From: Closterium sp. Naga37s-1
Taxonomy: Eukaryota > Streptophyta > Zygnematophyceae > Desmidiales > Closteriaceae
Length of the DNA: 64,000 nucleotides
NCBI GenBank assembly: GCA_947471745.1
Contig: CANJKZ010001116.1
Span: 1,314,501-1,378,500, forward strand
Direction: 5' to 3'
In this document: positions 13,801-22,296 of the stretch, in pieces
How positions within the stretch are numbered: position 1 is the stretch's first letter
Layout: every line of letters starts with the position of its first letter
The notes under the pieces: generated by a model
Database searches by the model: none
Told to the model about the DNA's origin: nothing
The model's input: only the letters and a program-made list of their open reading frames with translations
Program-made: the position numbers and the translations under genes

Positions 13801-14084
13801 TCGCAGCATGGTGGCACACCAGAAGGACATAGAGGGCATGGTACCGGAGAAGGCAGGAAGAACCCCTTTGTGCTCACCATCTCTTACTTTCCTTCAACCC
13901 TACTTCCCTTACACTTCTTTTCACTTCTCTCCACTCCCCTCCACTCCCCTCCACTCCTCCCTCCTCCCTTTTCCACAGCATGGTGGCATACCAGAAGGAC
14001 CTAGAGGGCATGGTGTTGGAGAAGGCAGGGCAGCTGGAGACCGACGGGTGGGAGCAGTACCTCAACGTGCTCTCCTCTGACTAA
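1887..14084 (+). CDS. Phosphoribosylaminoimidazole carboxylase (PurK-PurE fusion), 14 exons
   Basis: Exons: 1887-2413, 2606-2720, 3077-3139, 3682-3820, 4070-4125, 4643-4716, 4909-5230, 6087-6174, 6749-6874, 7635-7729, 8083-8200, 8561-8655, 8899-9005, 13979-14084. All introns are GT-AG, the phases agree throughout, and the spliced frame is 676 codons plus stop, close to the usual plant length. Residues 1-114 form a low-conservation leader, probably a plastid transit peptide. PurK begins at residue 115 with [13 protein letters not shown]; its ATP-grasp part includes [37 protein letters not shown] and [20 protein letters not shown]. PurE starts near residue 504 with [19 protein letters not shown], then [25 protein letters not shown] and LPVIGVPV. 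The enzyme makes CAIR from AIR in purine synthesis. Introns contain truncated copies of exon edges (listed separately); intron 13 is about 5 kb and mostly a 24-bp minisatellite. Confidence 0.95.
2765..2780. repeat. Palindromic junction motif, variant
   Basis: TTTGAGGCACCTCAAA is a one-base variant of the GC-centred palindrome seen at 3611, 4256 and 4548. It sits exactly at the 5' boundary of the exon 2 echo. Confidence 0.7.
2765..2856 (+). repeat. Echo of exon 2 donor side in intron 2
   Basis: The sequence from 2781 repeats the 3' half of exon 2 (original 2660-2720: TGGAGGACGACGACTGCATT onward, then the ATTCAGGTAA-type donor end) with scattered substitutions. Here the exon/intron junction has become ATCCAAGTGACT. 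The copy begins immediately after the palindrome at 2765-2780. Intron 2 then continues with short degenerate GTGACTGTAAC repeats. Confidence 0.85.
3519..3712 (+). repeat. Duplication of exon 4 acceptor side
   Basis: The block 3541-3610 (GCCCACACCACGCCCC... ATCAG then ATACCAGATATGGCTGCAGC) is repeated at 3640-3712, where it forms the true intron 3 end and exon 4 start. The upstream copy keeps an AG acceptor and about 30 bp of exon and then stops at the 20-bp palindrome. A weaker palindrome-like stretch (3519-3534) precedes the upstream copy. Confidence 0.85.
3611..3630. repeat. 20-bp perfect palindrome CTTTTGAGGCGCCTCAAAAG
   Basis: The sequence equals its own reverse complement over 20 bases. 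It separates the truncated exon 4 echo from the second copy of the intron 3' end. Shorter copies of the same core occur at 4256-4269 and 4548-4563, variants at 2765-2780 and 4291-4308, all in this gene. Confidence 0.9.
4170..4366 (+). repeat. Two echoes of exon 5 donor side in intron 5
   Basis: Exon 5 with its donor (GGGCTGTATGCTGAGAAGTG to ACCAAGGTGAG, 4091-4130) recurs at 4187-4255 with an intact donor and at 4310-4366 with the donor altered to AAGGTCAGG. Each echo also carries the following intron stretch (GGCCTGTGTGCACTGCTTCTC). The first echo is preceded by a palindrome-like TTTGAGTCGACTAAAAA (4170-4186) and followed by TTGAGGCGCCTCAA (4256-4269); the second is preceded by TTTTGAAGCGCCTAAAAA (4291-4308). 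Confidence 0.9.
4256..4269. repeat. Palindrome TTGAGGCGCCTCAA
   Basis: A 14-bp perfect copy of the palindrome core, located exactly where the first exon 5 echo ends. Confidence 0.8.
4354..4459. repeat. 20-bp minisatellite, about five units, intron 5
   Basis: Units of GCACTGCTTCTCTTCTCTCT are repeated head to tail directly after the second exon 5 echo. A single unit is present after the genuine exon 5 (about 4142-4165), so the array looks like an expansion of sequence carried along by the echo. Confidence 0.85.
4494..4634. repeat. Direct duplication of intron sequence upstream of exon 6
   Basis: The stretch TACGGCTGCATTCTGTTGAT... to TTTGCACGTG (about 4494-4546) recurs as a diverged copy at 4577-4633, just before the exon 6 acceptor (GGCAG at 4642). 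The palindrome TTTGAGGCGCCTCAAA at 4548-4563 lies between the copies, matching the arrangement at exons 2, 4 and 5. Confidence 0.75.
4548..4563. repeat. Palindrome TTTGAGGCGCCTCAAA
   Basis: A 16-bp perfect palindrome at the junction between two copies of the intron 5 3' segment. Confidence 0.85.
5308..5465 (+). repeat. Echo of exon 7 donor side in intron 7
   Basis: Two pieces of the end of exon 7 reappear about 240 bp downstream. At 5308-5345 CCGCGGCGGCACAACAGTAG resembles the APRPHNSG codons. At 5346-5465 CGCGCCGTGCTGGGGCTGC to ATCCTGGGGGAGGCCGATGT, followed by GTGAGTGTGG, resembles the last 90 bases of the exon plus its donor. The copy has an internal deletion and further changes, and would not keep the reading frame. 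Confidence 0.85.
5609..6042. repeat. 14-bp minisatellite, 31 units, intron 7
   Basis: The unit CTTCTCATCTCCCG is repeated head to tail; 434 bp equals exactly 31 units and I see no internal variants. Because 14 is not a multiple of three, all forward frames stay open, which creates spurious ORFs with a 14-residue period. Confidence 0.95.
6470..6672 (+). repeat. Two echoes of exon 9 acceptor side in intron 8
   Basis: The start of exon 9 (ACATGCGCGCCAAGCGCAAG then ATGGGGCATGTGACGGTGGT) occurs three times. The first copy (about 6472-6530) is degenerate at its 5' end. The second (6619-6672) keeps an intact CAG acceptor before ACATGCGCACCAAGCGC. The third, at 6749, is the true exon. Both echoes break off near GGTGGTGCCAACA or GGTGGCACCAAAT and are separated by pyrimidine-rich intron. 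Confidence 0.9.
7027..7085 (+). repeat. Echo of exon 9 donor side in intron 9
   Basis: GTACCACAAGCCATGGGAGA through GGCAGGGGACGG, followed by GTGAGGAGGGGTTGG, repeats the last 40 bases of exon 9 and its donor region (6831-6890). Exon 9 therefore has echoes on both sides. Confidence 0.85.
7338..7563 (+). repeat. Two echoes of exon 10 acceptor side in intron 9
   Basis: The first 70-85 bases of exon 10 (GCGATCATAATGGG...CAGTGACTCGGACCTGCC...GTCATGAAGGG) appear at about 7338-7420 and 7490-7563 before the genuine exon at 7635. Both echoes carry an extra G pair (ATGGGGGCAGTG), which would shift the PurE frame, so they are not usable replacement exons. The first echo retains the GCAG acceptor. Confidence 0.9.
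7855..7882 (+). repeat. Short echo of exon 11 start
   Basis: CCAGCTGACCATAGCGTCGG plus CGCACATC matches the genuine exon 11 acceptor and start (8079-8106, CCAGCTGACCATAGTGTCGG). The copy is about 28 bp and lies in intron 10. Confidence 0.75.
9229..9318 (+). repeat. First echo of exon 14, at the left edge of the 24-bp array
   Basis: After a GCAG acceptor, CATGGTTGCGTACGAGAAGG to GAGAAGGCAGGGCC copies the first 60 bases of exon 14. It is followed by a stretch (CCCCTTGTGCTCACCATCTC) shared with the second echo at 13866. The 24-bp array starts immediately after. Confidence 0.9.
9319..13762. repeat. 24-bp minisatellite, about 185 units, intron 13
   Basis: The unit begins CCTCCATTTCCCTTCCACTC and ends GTAA. 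Near-perfect copies fill about 4.4 kb; interruptions are a 5-bp insertion near 11007, a 2-bp insertion near 11418, a T-to-G change near 10982 and a G-to-C near 13738. The unit length is a multiple of three without stops in several frames, which yields false ORFs of 700-1507 residues on both strands. The pyrimidine-rich strand is the sense strand of the AIR carboxylase intron. Copy number may be approximate in any assembly. Confidence 0.97.
13807..13905 (+). repeat. Second echo of exon 14, at the right edge of the array
   Basis: CATGGTGGCACACCAGAAGG to GAGAAGGCAGGAAGAACC copies the start of exon 14, preceded by CGCAG, and is followed by the same TGTGCTCACCATCTCT stretch found after the first echo. 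The true exon 14 begins at 13979. Two copies of the same exon edge thus flank the minisatellite. Confidence 0.9.
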
Positions 14085-14408
14085 GTCCTGCACCTTGATT
14101 TGAGCACAAACGATGGCTCCTTCACCTCGACTTGAGCAGAATGGATGGCAGCAAGCTTGAGCCTAGACTAGACTCTATCTAGATCAACATGGCTTGATTG
14201 GCCCAAGTTGCTTCCCCACTTCCAGATTCGTCTGTTGATCTGTGAGCCACTGAATGCACATGTAATGGTTGCCTACTGGTATCTACACAAATTTCACATC
14301 TGGGAAAAGTGCACACATCCAAGGAGGCAGGAAAGTACCTTCAGTCTTTCTATCATCATGTGCTCATCATGTGTACCTTCCAAGTCTTTTGGCCATGGCA
14401 ACTGTCCA
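14085..14408. other. Intergenic region between convergent genes
   Basis: 324 bp between the stop codons of the AIR carboxylase and J-domain genes. It must hold both 3' UTRs. No gene or repeat is evident. Confidence 0.5.
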
Positions 14409-17083
14409 TCATGCACAGGTGAAGACAGCATACTTGGAGTTGAGACATTTGGTGACTTCCTCGCACAGAATCTTCCACCTGTCGCCATGCTCGCCGTTCT
14501 TATCCGGATGGTAATGCAGAATGGCGGTCCGCAGTGACACCTTAGCATCATCCACATTCAACGATGGACACTTGTAATTCCCATTCCCATTCTTGGGCGG
14601 ATACTTGCTGTACACATGAGTCAGAAGCTGCTTCCACCCGCTCTCACTCATCTTTGAGAGAGTTTCAAGCTCCAGTTTCAGCTTTGCCAGCAGAGGTCCG
14701 CGCTCCTGCTCGCGCCGCTGCTCCTCCTGCCGCCGCACCTTGGCCTGGTGGCGGTCGATTGCTCGTACGGAGGCGGAATACCAGGGGGAGAGAGCGAGGG
14801 TGCGGTGGGATTGCAATGCCGAGAGCACGAGCTGTGGATGAGGGAGGGAGGTGTGGGAGGGCGGAGGGGCATGTGAGAGACATAGGCTTGCCACCAGTAC
14901 ATGGCACGCAGTTGAAGGGAGAACCAGGGGGGCGCCACTGTAGTTACACACCTGTACTAGTTGCCCCCATACTGGTTCCCCAAATGCACTGGTTACCCAG
15001 TGCACAAGTTGCCCAGCTGCATTAGTAAGATAGGTAACAAACTTTTTTCAGGGCAACTCTATTCTGGCCAACCACATATGTCAAAAGTGCGCATGGTCTG
15101 AAATCCCATATGCAGCCACCCAACTGTGTCAGAATTCTCACCTGCAGTGCCACGTCATACACATGCCCCAGCCAGCTCAGCGCATACGCTTCCATGTCCA
15201 CGTGGCGCTCCCTCGTCAGCACCACCGCCTCCTTGAATCCATCCACTGCCGCCCACAGCAGCGCCACGTCAGCAGCAGCTCTGCTGTCCAAACCACCGCC
15301 ATTTGCGCTCCTCCCTCCCGCTGCTGCTGCTGATGTTGCTGTTGCTGCTCGTGCACAGAGGGCCATCGCACGGACTAGAGTTTCGACCGACTCACACAAA
15401 CAGCTGCCGGTAAAGCGGGTGGTCTGCAGGTCCGTAGCTTGAATGCGCAGGGCCGTGAGAGTAGCTTGTGTTACTGACTGGTTACCACACGACCTGCCTG
15501 CACAGACGAGCAAGCAGCAGCGGAGAGGGCATGGATGTCGAACCTCGAAGCTGACAAGCAATGGCAAAGAGCCATGAGTCGCAGATCCAATAAAGCTGCT
15601 GCGCCTTCACTGAACATTCACTGAACCTACATTGAATCTTCACCGAATATTCACAGCCACCTCCACTCACCCGCCACATTTCTCTCAAGCGTCATGAGAG
15701 CATCGTCCAGCAGGCGCAGCGGCCGCTCACACTCTGCAAAGCACCGCGCGCTCTCCCTCTGCACCACAAGCCGTGCCGGCCCCTTCCTCCCTATTCCCAG
15801 AGTGATACCATTGACCCCAGCCCTTATCCCCTCCGCAGAGGTTGGCGAGGGGGAGTGCGAGCAGCGGGCGAGGTTGATGGTGAGCAGCGATTGGCCCTTG
15901 TCCAGGAGGAACTGAGAGAATGCCACGTGGAAGGCTGCAAAGGCCTCCACGTGGCGTGTGGAGGTTGCTGTCCAATTAACTGGCGGTGCAGGGATGGGGA
16001 GGCATAGACAGCAACAGCTTTCCAACTTGTGAGAACTCTCAAACCCCTTGTCTCAGCACTGCTGGTAAGAGTCTATGAGAGTAGACAGACAGTGCATGCG
16101 CACGAAGAAACCAGAAGTGTAAGAGTTCCTCCAAGTTGAAACATTCAAGATGAAAGACGCTGAGCAGGTCACTCAAGAACAAAACAAAGAATCACCATGG
16201 GGAGAACTCAACAGGAACCAAACAACCGACCTGAGTTGGGGTCCTTATCCCCAAGGTGCTCCTTCCAGCTGTCCCGTGCGCGCATCTCACCAAACGCACC
16301 CATCAGCACCCACAGCAACCTCTCTCCATTATCCCGCACACCGGCACCTGCTGCAGATGCTGCATATGCTGCGGGGCCAGGAACGCTGCTATCTCGGCGC
16401 CATGGCTGCATCTCACTGCTGCCACCGCCGCCACTGCTGCTGCTAGCAGCATGAGCGAACGCCATGATCAGGAAAATCATGTCGGTGAAGGATCCCAGAA
16501 CCTTCTGCTGCCACTCTTCCGGTTTGGCTGGGGCGCTGCGGGCTGGACGGCTGCCGCCGCCCCTTGAGGATCCCGCAGCGCCGCTCTTTGCTGCCCTGTA
16601 GCTGGCAGCAGCGGCTGCACCAGCTTTTGGGGAACGATTGTTGACAGTATTCGTATTCCGTGCCTCGCAACTGCCGAAAAGAAGGGCCAGGCAGAATGCT
16701 TTTATGGCCTCCTTATAGTGCTCCTCGATTTGCTTATAATCCCACTCATTGTCCTCTATGGCTCGGCGCATGGCTCTCACCATGACCCGTTCCGATGAAG
16801 CAGCGTCCATCACAGGGGGCTTGTACGCCTTATAAGCATCTGCATGACAAGCTGCCAGGGCGGATGAAACCATAGCTACGTTCTTCCACAAAGAGGATAG
16901 CTCATCTGCAGACGGCTGAGATTCTGCCACGTGGCGGCGCAGCGCCTCACGGTACTTGGAGAGAGCGATGTTGAGGCGGCTGCGCCTCAGAAGCGGGTCG
17001 ATGCCGTCGGTGAAAGCACTGGCGTAGAAGGCGTTGCCCTTGCTGCGAAGAGCCACCGTGGCGCTGGTAGACGGAGCAGCCAT
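14409..17083 (-). CDS. Protein with TPR-like N-terminus and C-terminal J-like domain
   Basis: Proposed exons: 17083-16231, 15967-15671, 15497-15142 and 14831-14409, all GT-AG with matching phases, giving about 642 residues. The N-terminus (RSKGNAFYASAF, then RRSRLNIALSKYREALRRH) resembles the first helices of a TPR-type fold. A low-complexity Ala/Gly/Ser stretch follows, and the middle is helical without motifs I recognise. The C-terminus has a charged helix (HQAKVRRQEEQRREQERG) and then a J-domain-like end: LRTAILHYHPDKNGEHGDRW, with the HPD tripeptide that stimulates Hsp70 ATPase, and KILCEEVTKCLNSKYAVF. This suggests an Hsp70 co-chaperone with the J domain at the extreme C-terminus, as in auxilin-type proteins. 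The last two introns are clear; the exon 1 donor (CAG/GTCGGT) is less certain. I do not assign a specific orthologue. Confidence 0.75.
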
Positions 17084-18867
17084 GGTGGATCCTGCTGAGC
17101 TCGCGTTCTTTTCCTGATCCTAATGCTTCAGGTAGCCGTTCACCACACTGTGCCTGGGTGCACACACTGACTCAATGCAGATTGTACATCCAACACACAT
17201 CCCATCGGCCTGGGTGGATACGATACCTCAATGCGGATCCTCATGGCTGAGACTCGAGCTTCCAAACCGGCTCCTCGTCTGTCATGCTTCGACTTGCGAC
17301 AGAGCCCACGCAGCGGGAGGAGAACACACTGTGTGCGGATTTGGCAAATCCGAAGCTTATCCTCGTCATGGCTATTTGCGACGCGAGCCGACGTGAGCAT
17401 GGCGTGGTATGGACGTGGGGTGGAGAGCGGTAGGGAGCACAAGGATGGTGTTGTGAAGCGGTGACAGCCATGAGTTAATTTAACACTTGAAGCTCCACAA
17501 TTAATGATCGAGCCTGTCGCCCCAGCATCCGCACCCGCACAACGGTTGTCCCCGTCGCCGCAGTTAACGGTACACATGAGCGATGCGATGCACCCCATTT
17601 GTCGTCACGGCGCCGCAACCCATGCATCATGCATATGGCGAGTGCGGTTCGATTGCGAGAGAAACGCTGTTCTCAACAAAAGCGCCGCGGCAGTGCGGTG
17701 CGACTGTGTGGCGTAGATCAATGTTTGAGGGGCAAGGTCGCAGCCAGCCAGCATGGTCCGATATCGGGTTTGGGATGATTGGCTTCGTTTGAAGTAGCTG
17801 CAGTGTCGACAGTCCCAAGGTCCTTACCCAAACATGGACGCACGCCGCAGGTTGGGTTTCGGTGATGTAAGCAGGAAAGAAAGCAGTGTACTTTGTCAAT
17901 CATAACTGATACCAGCATTGACCACATTGCCATATTGTTATTGCCATTTAAATGCACTCAGGTATGGGTATGTGTAAGTGTGCCGAAATCTACAAGACTG
18001 GCATGTAGGAGGGAGCTTGTATGTACCGTTAAGGGAGCGGAATGGGGGAATGCAAGGCAAGGAGAGGAGGGCTTGGAGGAAAAGGGGGATTGGGGGGAAA
18101 GGGGAAGTGTGGGCATGGGGGGGAGGAGCTTGCCAGAAGGCAAGAAAGACATAGGGGGGGAAGGAGATGATGGCTTCAAGGGAAAGGTAGGCAGGTGAGG
18201 TCAGGAAGGAGTGAAGGAGGGTGGGGGGGGGAAGAAAGAAAGTGACGACTGTGTGTGTGAAAAGAGGGGGAGGAGAGAGGATGGAGGGCTGAGGAAGGGG
18301 GGGGGGGAAGAGAGGAAATGATAGCGAAGACAAGGCTTTAAGAATTTCTGGCGGGGGTGAAGGGGTGGAGGGAGAGGGGGGGCCGGGTAGAAGTGACTAG
18401 AAGTGGCGAAGTGGTGGGATGACCGAAGAGGCAAGGAAGTGGGAGGGAAAGCGGAAAGGGGGAATGGGGGATTATGGAAAAGGTGCACAAAAAGGTAACA
18501 TTGTATCAGGTAAAGAATGCAGATATCTAGAAACACAAATGTGAGCATAACATTGGGTTGTTATTTCGGTATGGTACTGTAAAATTGCTGGTACACAGGA
18601 AGCTAACAGACACAGGCGGAGACGCAGCAACGTAGAACGTGGCAGCGGCAGAAGCAGCAGCAGCACCAGCAAGAGCTTACCGTAGACTAGATAAACACAA
18701 ACACACAGCCAGTGCTTGCTTCGCCTGCCTTACACCACAACATCCCGCGAACCCATCCCCCCTTCTCTGACCATCTCCACCTTTCTGCTTCACTATCCAG
18801 CCAACTGAACCCTGCAAGCCCTGCTATCCCCATTCCAAGCATCCGTCCCTACATCCCCTCAACGAAT
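17084..18867. other. Intergenic region, purine-rich in part
   Basis: About 1.8 kb between the start of the J-domain gene and the 3' end of the plastid L4 gene. The part 18030-18480 is strongly G/A-rich on the plus strand with several runs of six to nine G. I see no coding region or mobile element; short ORFs here look like chance. Confidence 0.5.
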
Positions 18868-19755
18868 CTAAGCATCTGACGCCTCCTCTCCCTCCTCCTC
18901 GTCCTCCTCCCCGTCTACAAACAGCACGTCATCGCCGAACCGTTGGTTAAGGTACTCAAGCCCGGACTCCGTCACCAGCAGCTTATCGGCGCGCAGCACG
19001 TCGTAGATGTTCAGCGCGTTCGTCGTGACCACCTTCAGGTTCTCAATGTTCCGCGTCGATAGCAGCAGGTTCTCCGAAGCTTCGCCGGTAAGCAGCAGCG
19101 CGTGGTCCTTCTTGTAATCCACGCCCCACCGCGCGAGCGCCGCGACGAAGTCCTTAGTCTTAGGCGCCGCGACCTTGTCGTGCACGTCCTCGATCACGAT
19201 GAAGCTCGCGCCGCCATTCGAGGTCGCCGCGTTCTGCAGAGCGGTCCCCACGGCGAGCAGCTTCTCCTTCTTGTTGATCTTAATAGTCCAGTCCTTGGGT
19301 TTAGGTCCGAACACCACACCACCACCGGGGCGCAGCGGCGTCCGCTGTGATCCCCGGCGAGCGCCGCCGGTTCCCTTCTGCTTCATCGGCTTCCGCCCGC
19401 CTCCGCGCACCTCCGCGCGGGTCTTCGTGCTCGCGGTACCCGCGCGTTTGTTCTGCATGTAGGTGACAACGGCGCGGTGGACGACAGCTTTCGCCGTCTC
19501 CGGCCGTGCCGTCCGCAGGTTCAGCTCTGCCGTCTTGCCCGAGTTCGCGCCGTCCATCGTCAGGACGGGCAGAACTGCCGGGCCGGCAGCTGCTGGTGCC
19601 TCTGCAACGGCCGCGACGGCGACCAGCCGCTTGGAGGCGGCGTTCGGAAAAGCTACATTGGAGCGACTAATGCGCGCTTGGGAAGAGACAGAGGGACTGG
19701 CCTTGAGCCCTTGGAAGGACTTGAAGGACACGGAGGAAGGACAAGCGAGCGCCAT
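18868..19755 (-). CDS. Plastid 50S ribosomal protein L4, nuclear encoded
   Basis: An intronless frame of 295 codons from the ATG at 19755 (an in-frame ATG three codons upstream at 19764 is also possible). Residues 1 to about 60 are rich in Ser, Ala and Lys and low in acidic residues, as in a chloroplast transit peptide. The mature part is L4/L1e-like: VLTMDGANSGKTAELNLRTA, AVVTYMQNKRAGTASTKTRA, the conserved loop GGGRKPMKQKGTGGARRGS with QRTPLRPGGGVVFGPKPKDW, then the globular end with VVTTNALNIYDVLRADKLLV. L4 contributes to the peptide exit tunnel of the large ribosomal subunit. The protein ends in an acidic tail (DGEEDEEEGEEASDA), a kind of extension I recall from other nuclear-encoded plastid L4 proteins. 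Confidence 0.93.
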   Translation of the reverse strand: MALACPSSVSFKSFQGLKASPSVSSQARISRSNVAFPNAASKRLVAVAAVAEAPAAAGPAVLPVLTMDGANSGKTAELNLRTARPETAKAVVHRAVVTYMQNKRAGTASTKTRAEVRGGGRKPMKQKGTGGARRGSQRTPLRPGGGVVFGPKPKDWTIKINKKEKLLAVGTALQNAATSNGGASFIVIEDVHDKVAAPKTKDFVAALARWGVDYKKDHALLLTGEASENLLLSTRNIENLKVVTTNALNIYDVLRADKLLVTESGLEYLNQRFGDDVLFVDGEEDEEEGEEASDA

Positions 19756-21066
19756 GTCCGGCAATGCGAAAACCCTAATTCAACAAGTCAGGGTGAGAGG
19801 AGTGCACGAGGTTGGCGGAAAGGTGAGGCTGGAGAAGAGGGAGGGAGGGCGAAGGGGGGGTGGGGGGGGTGGGTTAGGCATGGTGTGGGTTGTGAGGAGG
19901 GAGGACTGGTCGGGAGGAAAATGGGAAGAGATGTTTGCGGCGAATCGGTGGTGAGGGATGGGAAGAGTTTTGAAAGTGATGGGGTAAGATTGGTAGAATC
20001 CCAAGTGAGGAGTGGGAGAAAGGCGGGGAGATGTGATGTGACGACAGGCGAGGGACATGTTGTCAGACGGAACTGTCTATCATTGCCACGTCATGGACCG
20101 TGACGTGTCACCAGAAAATAGAACCCCAACAGTTCAATCTTTGTTGGAACAATTTAGGATAACGTTTCTGTTAGGGAGTGTAGGATGTGATGATTTCGAC
20201 TGGTTACTTAAGGTCGGTTTAAGCGGAGTATAAGATGAGATTGTGGCGGGTATGATCAGGTGGGGTCAGTTTGCCATATGCCTCGATCCCAATGGATAGT
20301 GGAAGCTGCTAGAAGCTCATTTGAGTGGCTGGAAACGCACAAACTTCGCCAGTACGAACGGGCCTCCTCCAATGGCACTCTGAGGGTCGAGTCGAGTTTG
20401 TCGAGTTTTGACGGGGATGTGATGTGCGACACGAGTCACAAAGAGTGCTGCTGATCACCAACCAACTTGCCTCAACCAGGCGAATGTGGGCATTCACCGA
20501 ATTTCCGCAACCAAGTTCCAGCACGACACGAGCATCGCAGAAATATCGCCAATTTCGCAACCAATGAAATAACTTCGAAGGAACTCGAAGCCCCCGTGGC
20601 GAAGCTGAGCTGGAGCCTAGAGCAGCGCTTGAACGTACAACTCGACTTTCCCCAACGTCCTCCTGGTCCTGTTCTTCACCGTCATGAATCTTTCCCTGAT
20701 CACCCATCACTCCCCTTCGCTGTGCTCTGCTCTCTCACGCTCACCTTCACCTCTTACGGTACAGTACTATCACCGAGCAGGTAATCTGGCCCTAGAAATC
20801 ACTCTTCGTTATCGACTTTACCTTGTCTGCCAACTAGACACTACCCTGCAATAAGAAAATTGTTGGGTTTGCCTGCCATAGAGATGACTTGGCCCTCCCC
20901 TCCACTTCCACTTTGCAGCAGACGCTCTCTAGCTGAGGACTACAGGCCACGTCGCCTAGTTTGATCTTGCCGTAGCACCTCCTGTCAGCTTACTCGTCGC
21001 GCCTTTCGAAAGCAGAGGCATTTTTCGTGGTTTAGCCGCCGTTTTCTCAGGCATCGCGTAGCTGCT
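19756..21066. other. Intergenic region between divergent L4 gene and ORF409
   Basis: 1.3 kb upstream of two divergently transcribed frames. The first 100 bp after 19755 are the L4 5' region. A G-rich tract (about 19850-19880) is present. ORFs antisense to, or next to, the L4 gene show no family features. No repeat was recognised. Confidence 0.45.
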
Positions 21067-22296
21067 ATGGCCTCCCGTAGGTCACGGGGAATCTTCAGAC
21101 CTACAGCGCCGCAACCGTACGACGCAAGCTCATGTCGAGGAAAGCCATTTCGGCACAGCGGAGAGTTCGCTCCCTCATTCACCACTATCGAGTTCGAGAT
21201 CATAAAGGAGTACCAGGGTGACGTACGGAAGCCCACGTGGCTTATATCGGAGACAGGCGAAACGTACTCGTTTGAAGTCCAAAGGGACGGGTTGCGCCAG
21301 GAGGAGGTGGAGGTGGTCGTCGAACGCGTCGAGTCAAATGAACCTGGACGGTCGGGCTCGCCTTGCTCAAATGGTTGCGCAAATCAGGGAGCCGGTTCTG
21401 ATCGGCTTGCGGGTCGGAACGGCGGTGGGGGAGCCTGCGGAATGCGGGGAATTTCTTCCGCTGACGTAGACGGCGATCCTGATTTGTGCCGTGATGGTGC
21501 GCTTCTGACCATTTTTTGCTCGCGTCATTGCGAGCGCTCGTTGCTCCCAGCACCGCCAGGCACAGGCTCTTTCTGCAACAGCTGCAGCAGTAGCAGCATT
21601 CATTCGTCGATATCTAACCCGTGGAAGTTCGGGTGCCGGTTTAAGTTACCGTTTGACGCGAGCCCGGAGCGCGCGACGGCGGCGCACACGGTGGGGTCGC
21701 TGACTGTGACCGTCCCGCGTTTGTCCTGGTCGAGCCCGTGGCTGCGCGTTCCGCACATCCGGTGGGGCGCCTGGAACATGCAGATCGCGTCGGCGCCGCC
21801 GCAGCATCCGGCGCTGGACGCGGCGGACAATGCGGCAAGAAACGCGCCCGAGGGCGTGTGCGGAAGTTGGACCGGCAGCGGCTGTAGCAGTGGCGCAAGC
21901 GACTCGAATGGCTGGCAAGCGTCCCAATCGGAACGGTCATATACGGCGACCGCGGGTCCGTCCGCAGCAGCCGGATGCGCGTCAGCGTGCGTTATGGATG
22001 GTATGGCCTCTCATCCGCAACAGCGCGCGGAATGTGGGGCAGCGGGCTCTTGTGAGTCTTCGTCTGGGGAAACGGGCGGAACGGGAATTTGGGGAGCAGC
22101 GCGGGCGTGGGGGGGCCTCGGAGAAGGTGAATCGTGCTCGTCGTTTTCCAGCTTCAGTCAACCGCATGGCATGTTTCATGAGACAAGAAACGGGTTACCA
22201 CCACCGTCGCAGTATGACCAGTCATCGCAAGCAACAGGTGCAGCAGGCACCTGCTTCCAGCTAGAAGACGTAGGTGATGATAATATGGAAATGTGA
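21067..22296 (+). CDS. Uncharacterised 409-residue protein, single exon
   Basis: An uninterrupted 410-codon frame from ATG at 21067 to TGA at 22294. I recognise no domain. The N-terminal 90 residues look globular (FTTIEFEIIKEYQGDVRKPT, WLISETGETYSFEVQRDG); the rest is rich in Ser, Gly, Ala and Cys with acidic and Gln/Pro patches near the end (YDQSSQATGAAGTCFQLEDV). The GC content and length favour a real gene, and a possible poly(A) signal AATAAA lies at about 22394. Overlapping ORFs in other frames are shadows. It could be a lineage-specific gene or the first exon of a longer one. Confidence 0.5.
   Translation: MASRRSRGIFRPTAPQPYDASSCRGKPFRHSGEFAPSFTTIEFEIIKEYQGDVRKPTWLISETGETYSFEVQRDGLRQEEVEVVVERVESNEPGRSGSPCSNGCANQGAGSDRLAGRNGGGGACGMRGISSADVDGDPDLCRDGALLTIFCSRHCERSLLPAPPGTGSFCNSCSSSSIHSSISNPWKFGCRFKLPFDASPERATAAHTVGSLTVTVPRLSWSSPWLRVPHIRWGAWNMQIASAPPQHPALDAADNAARNAPEGVCGSWTGSGCSSGASDSNGWQASQSERSYTATAGPSAAAGCASACVMDGMASHPQQRAECGAAGSCESSSGETGGTGIWGAARAWGGLGEGESCSSFSSFSQPHGMFHETRNGLPPPSQYDQSSQATGAAGTCFQLEDVGDDNMEM

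Noticed and set aside
9110..13819. Very long ORFs (700-1507 residues) on both strands
   Set aside because: They are translations of the 24-bp minisatellite in intron 13; the unit is 8 codons long and happens to lack stops. They carry no protein family features and the host gene splices across them.
19463..20103. ORFs antisense to and upstream of the plastid L4 gene
   Set aside because: They overlap the well-supported L4 coding sequence or its promoter and have no family features.
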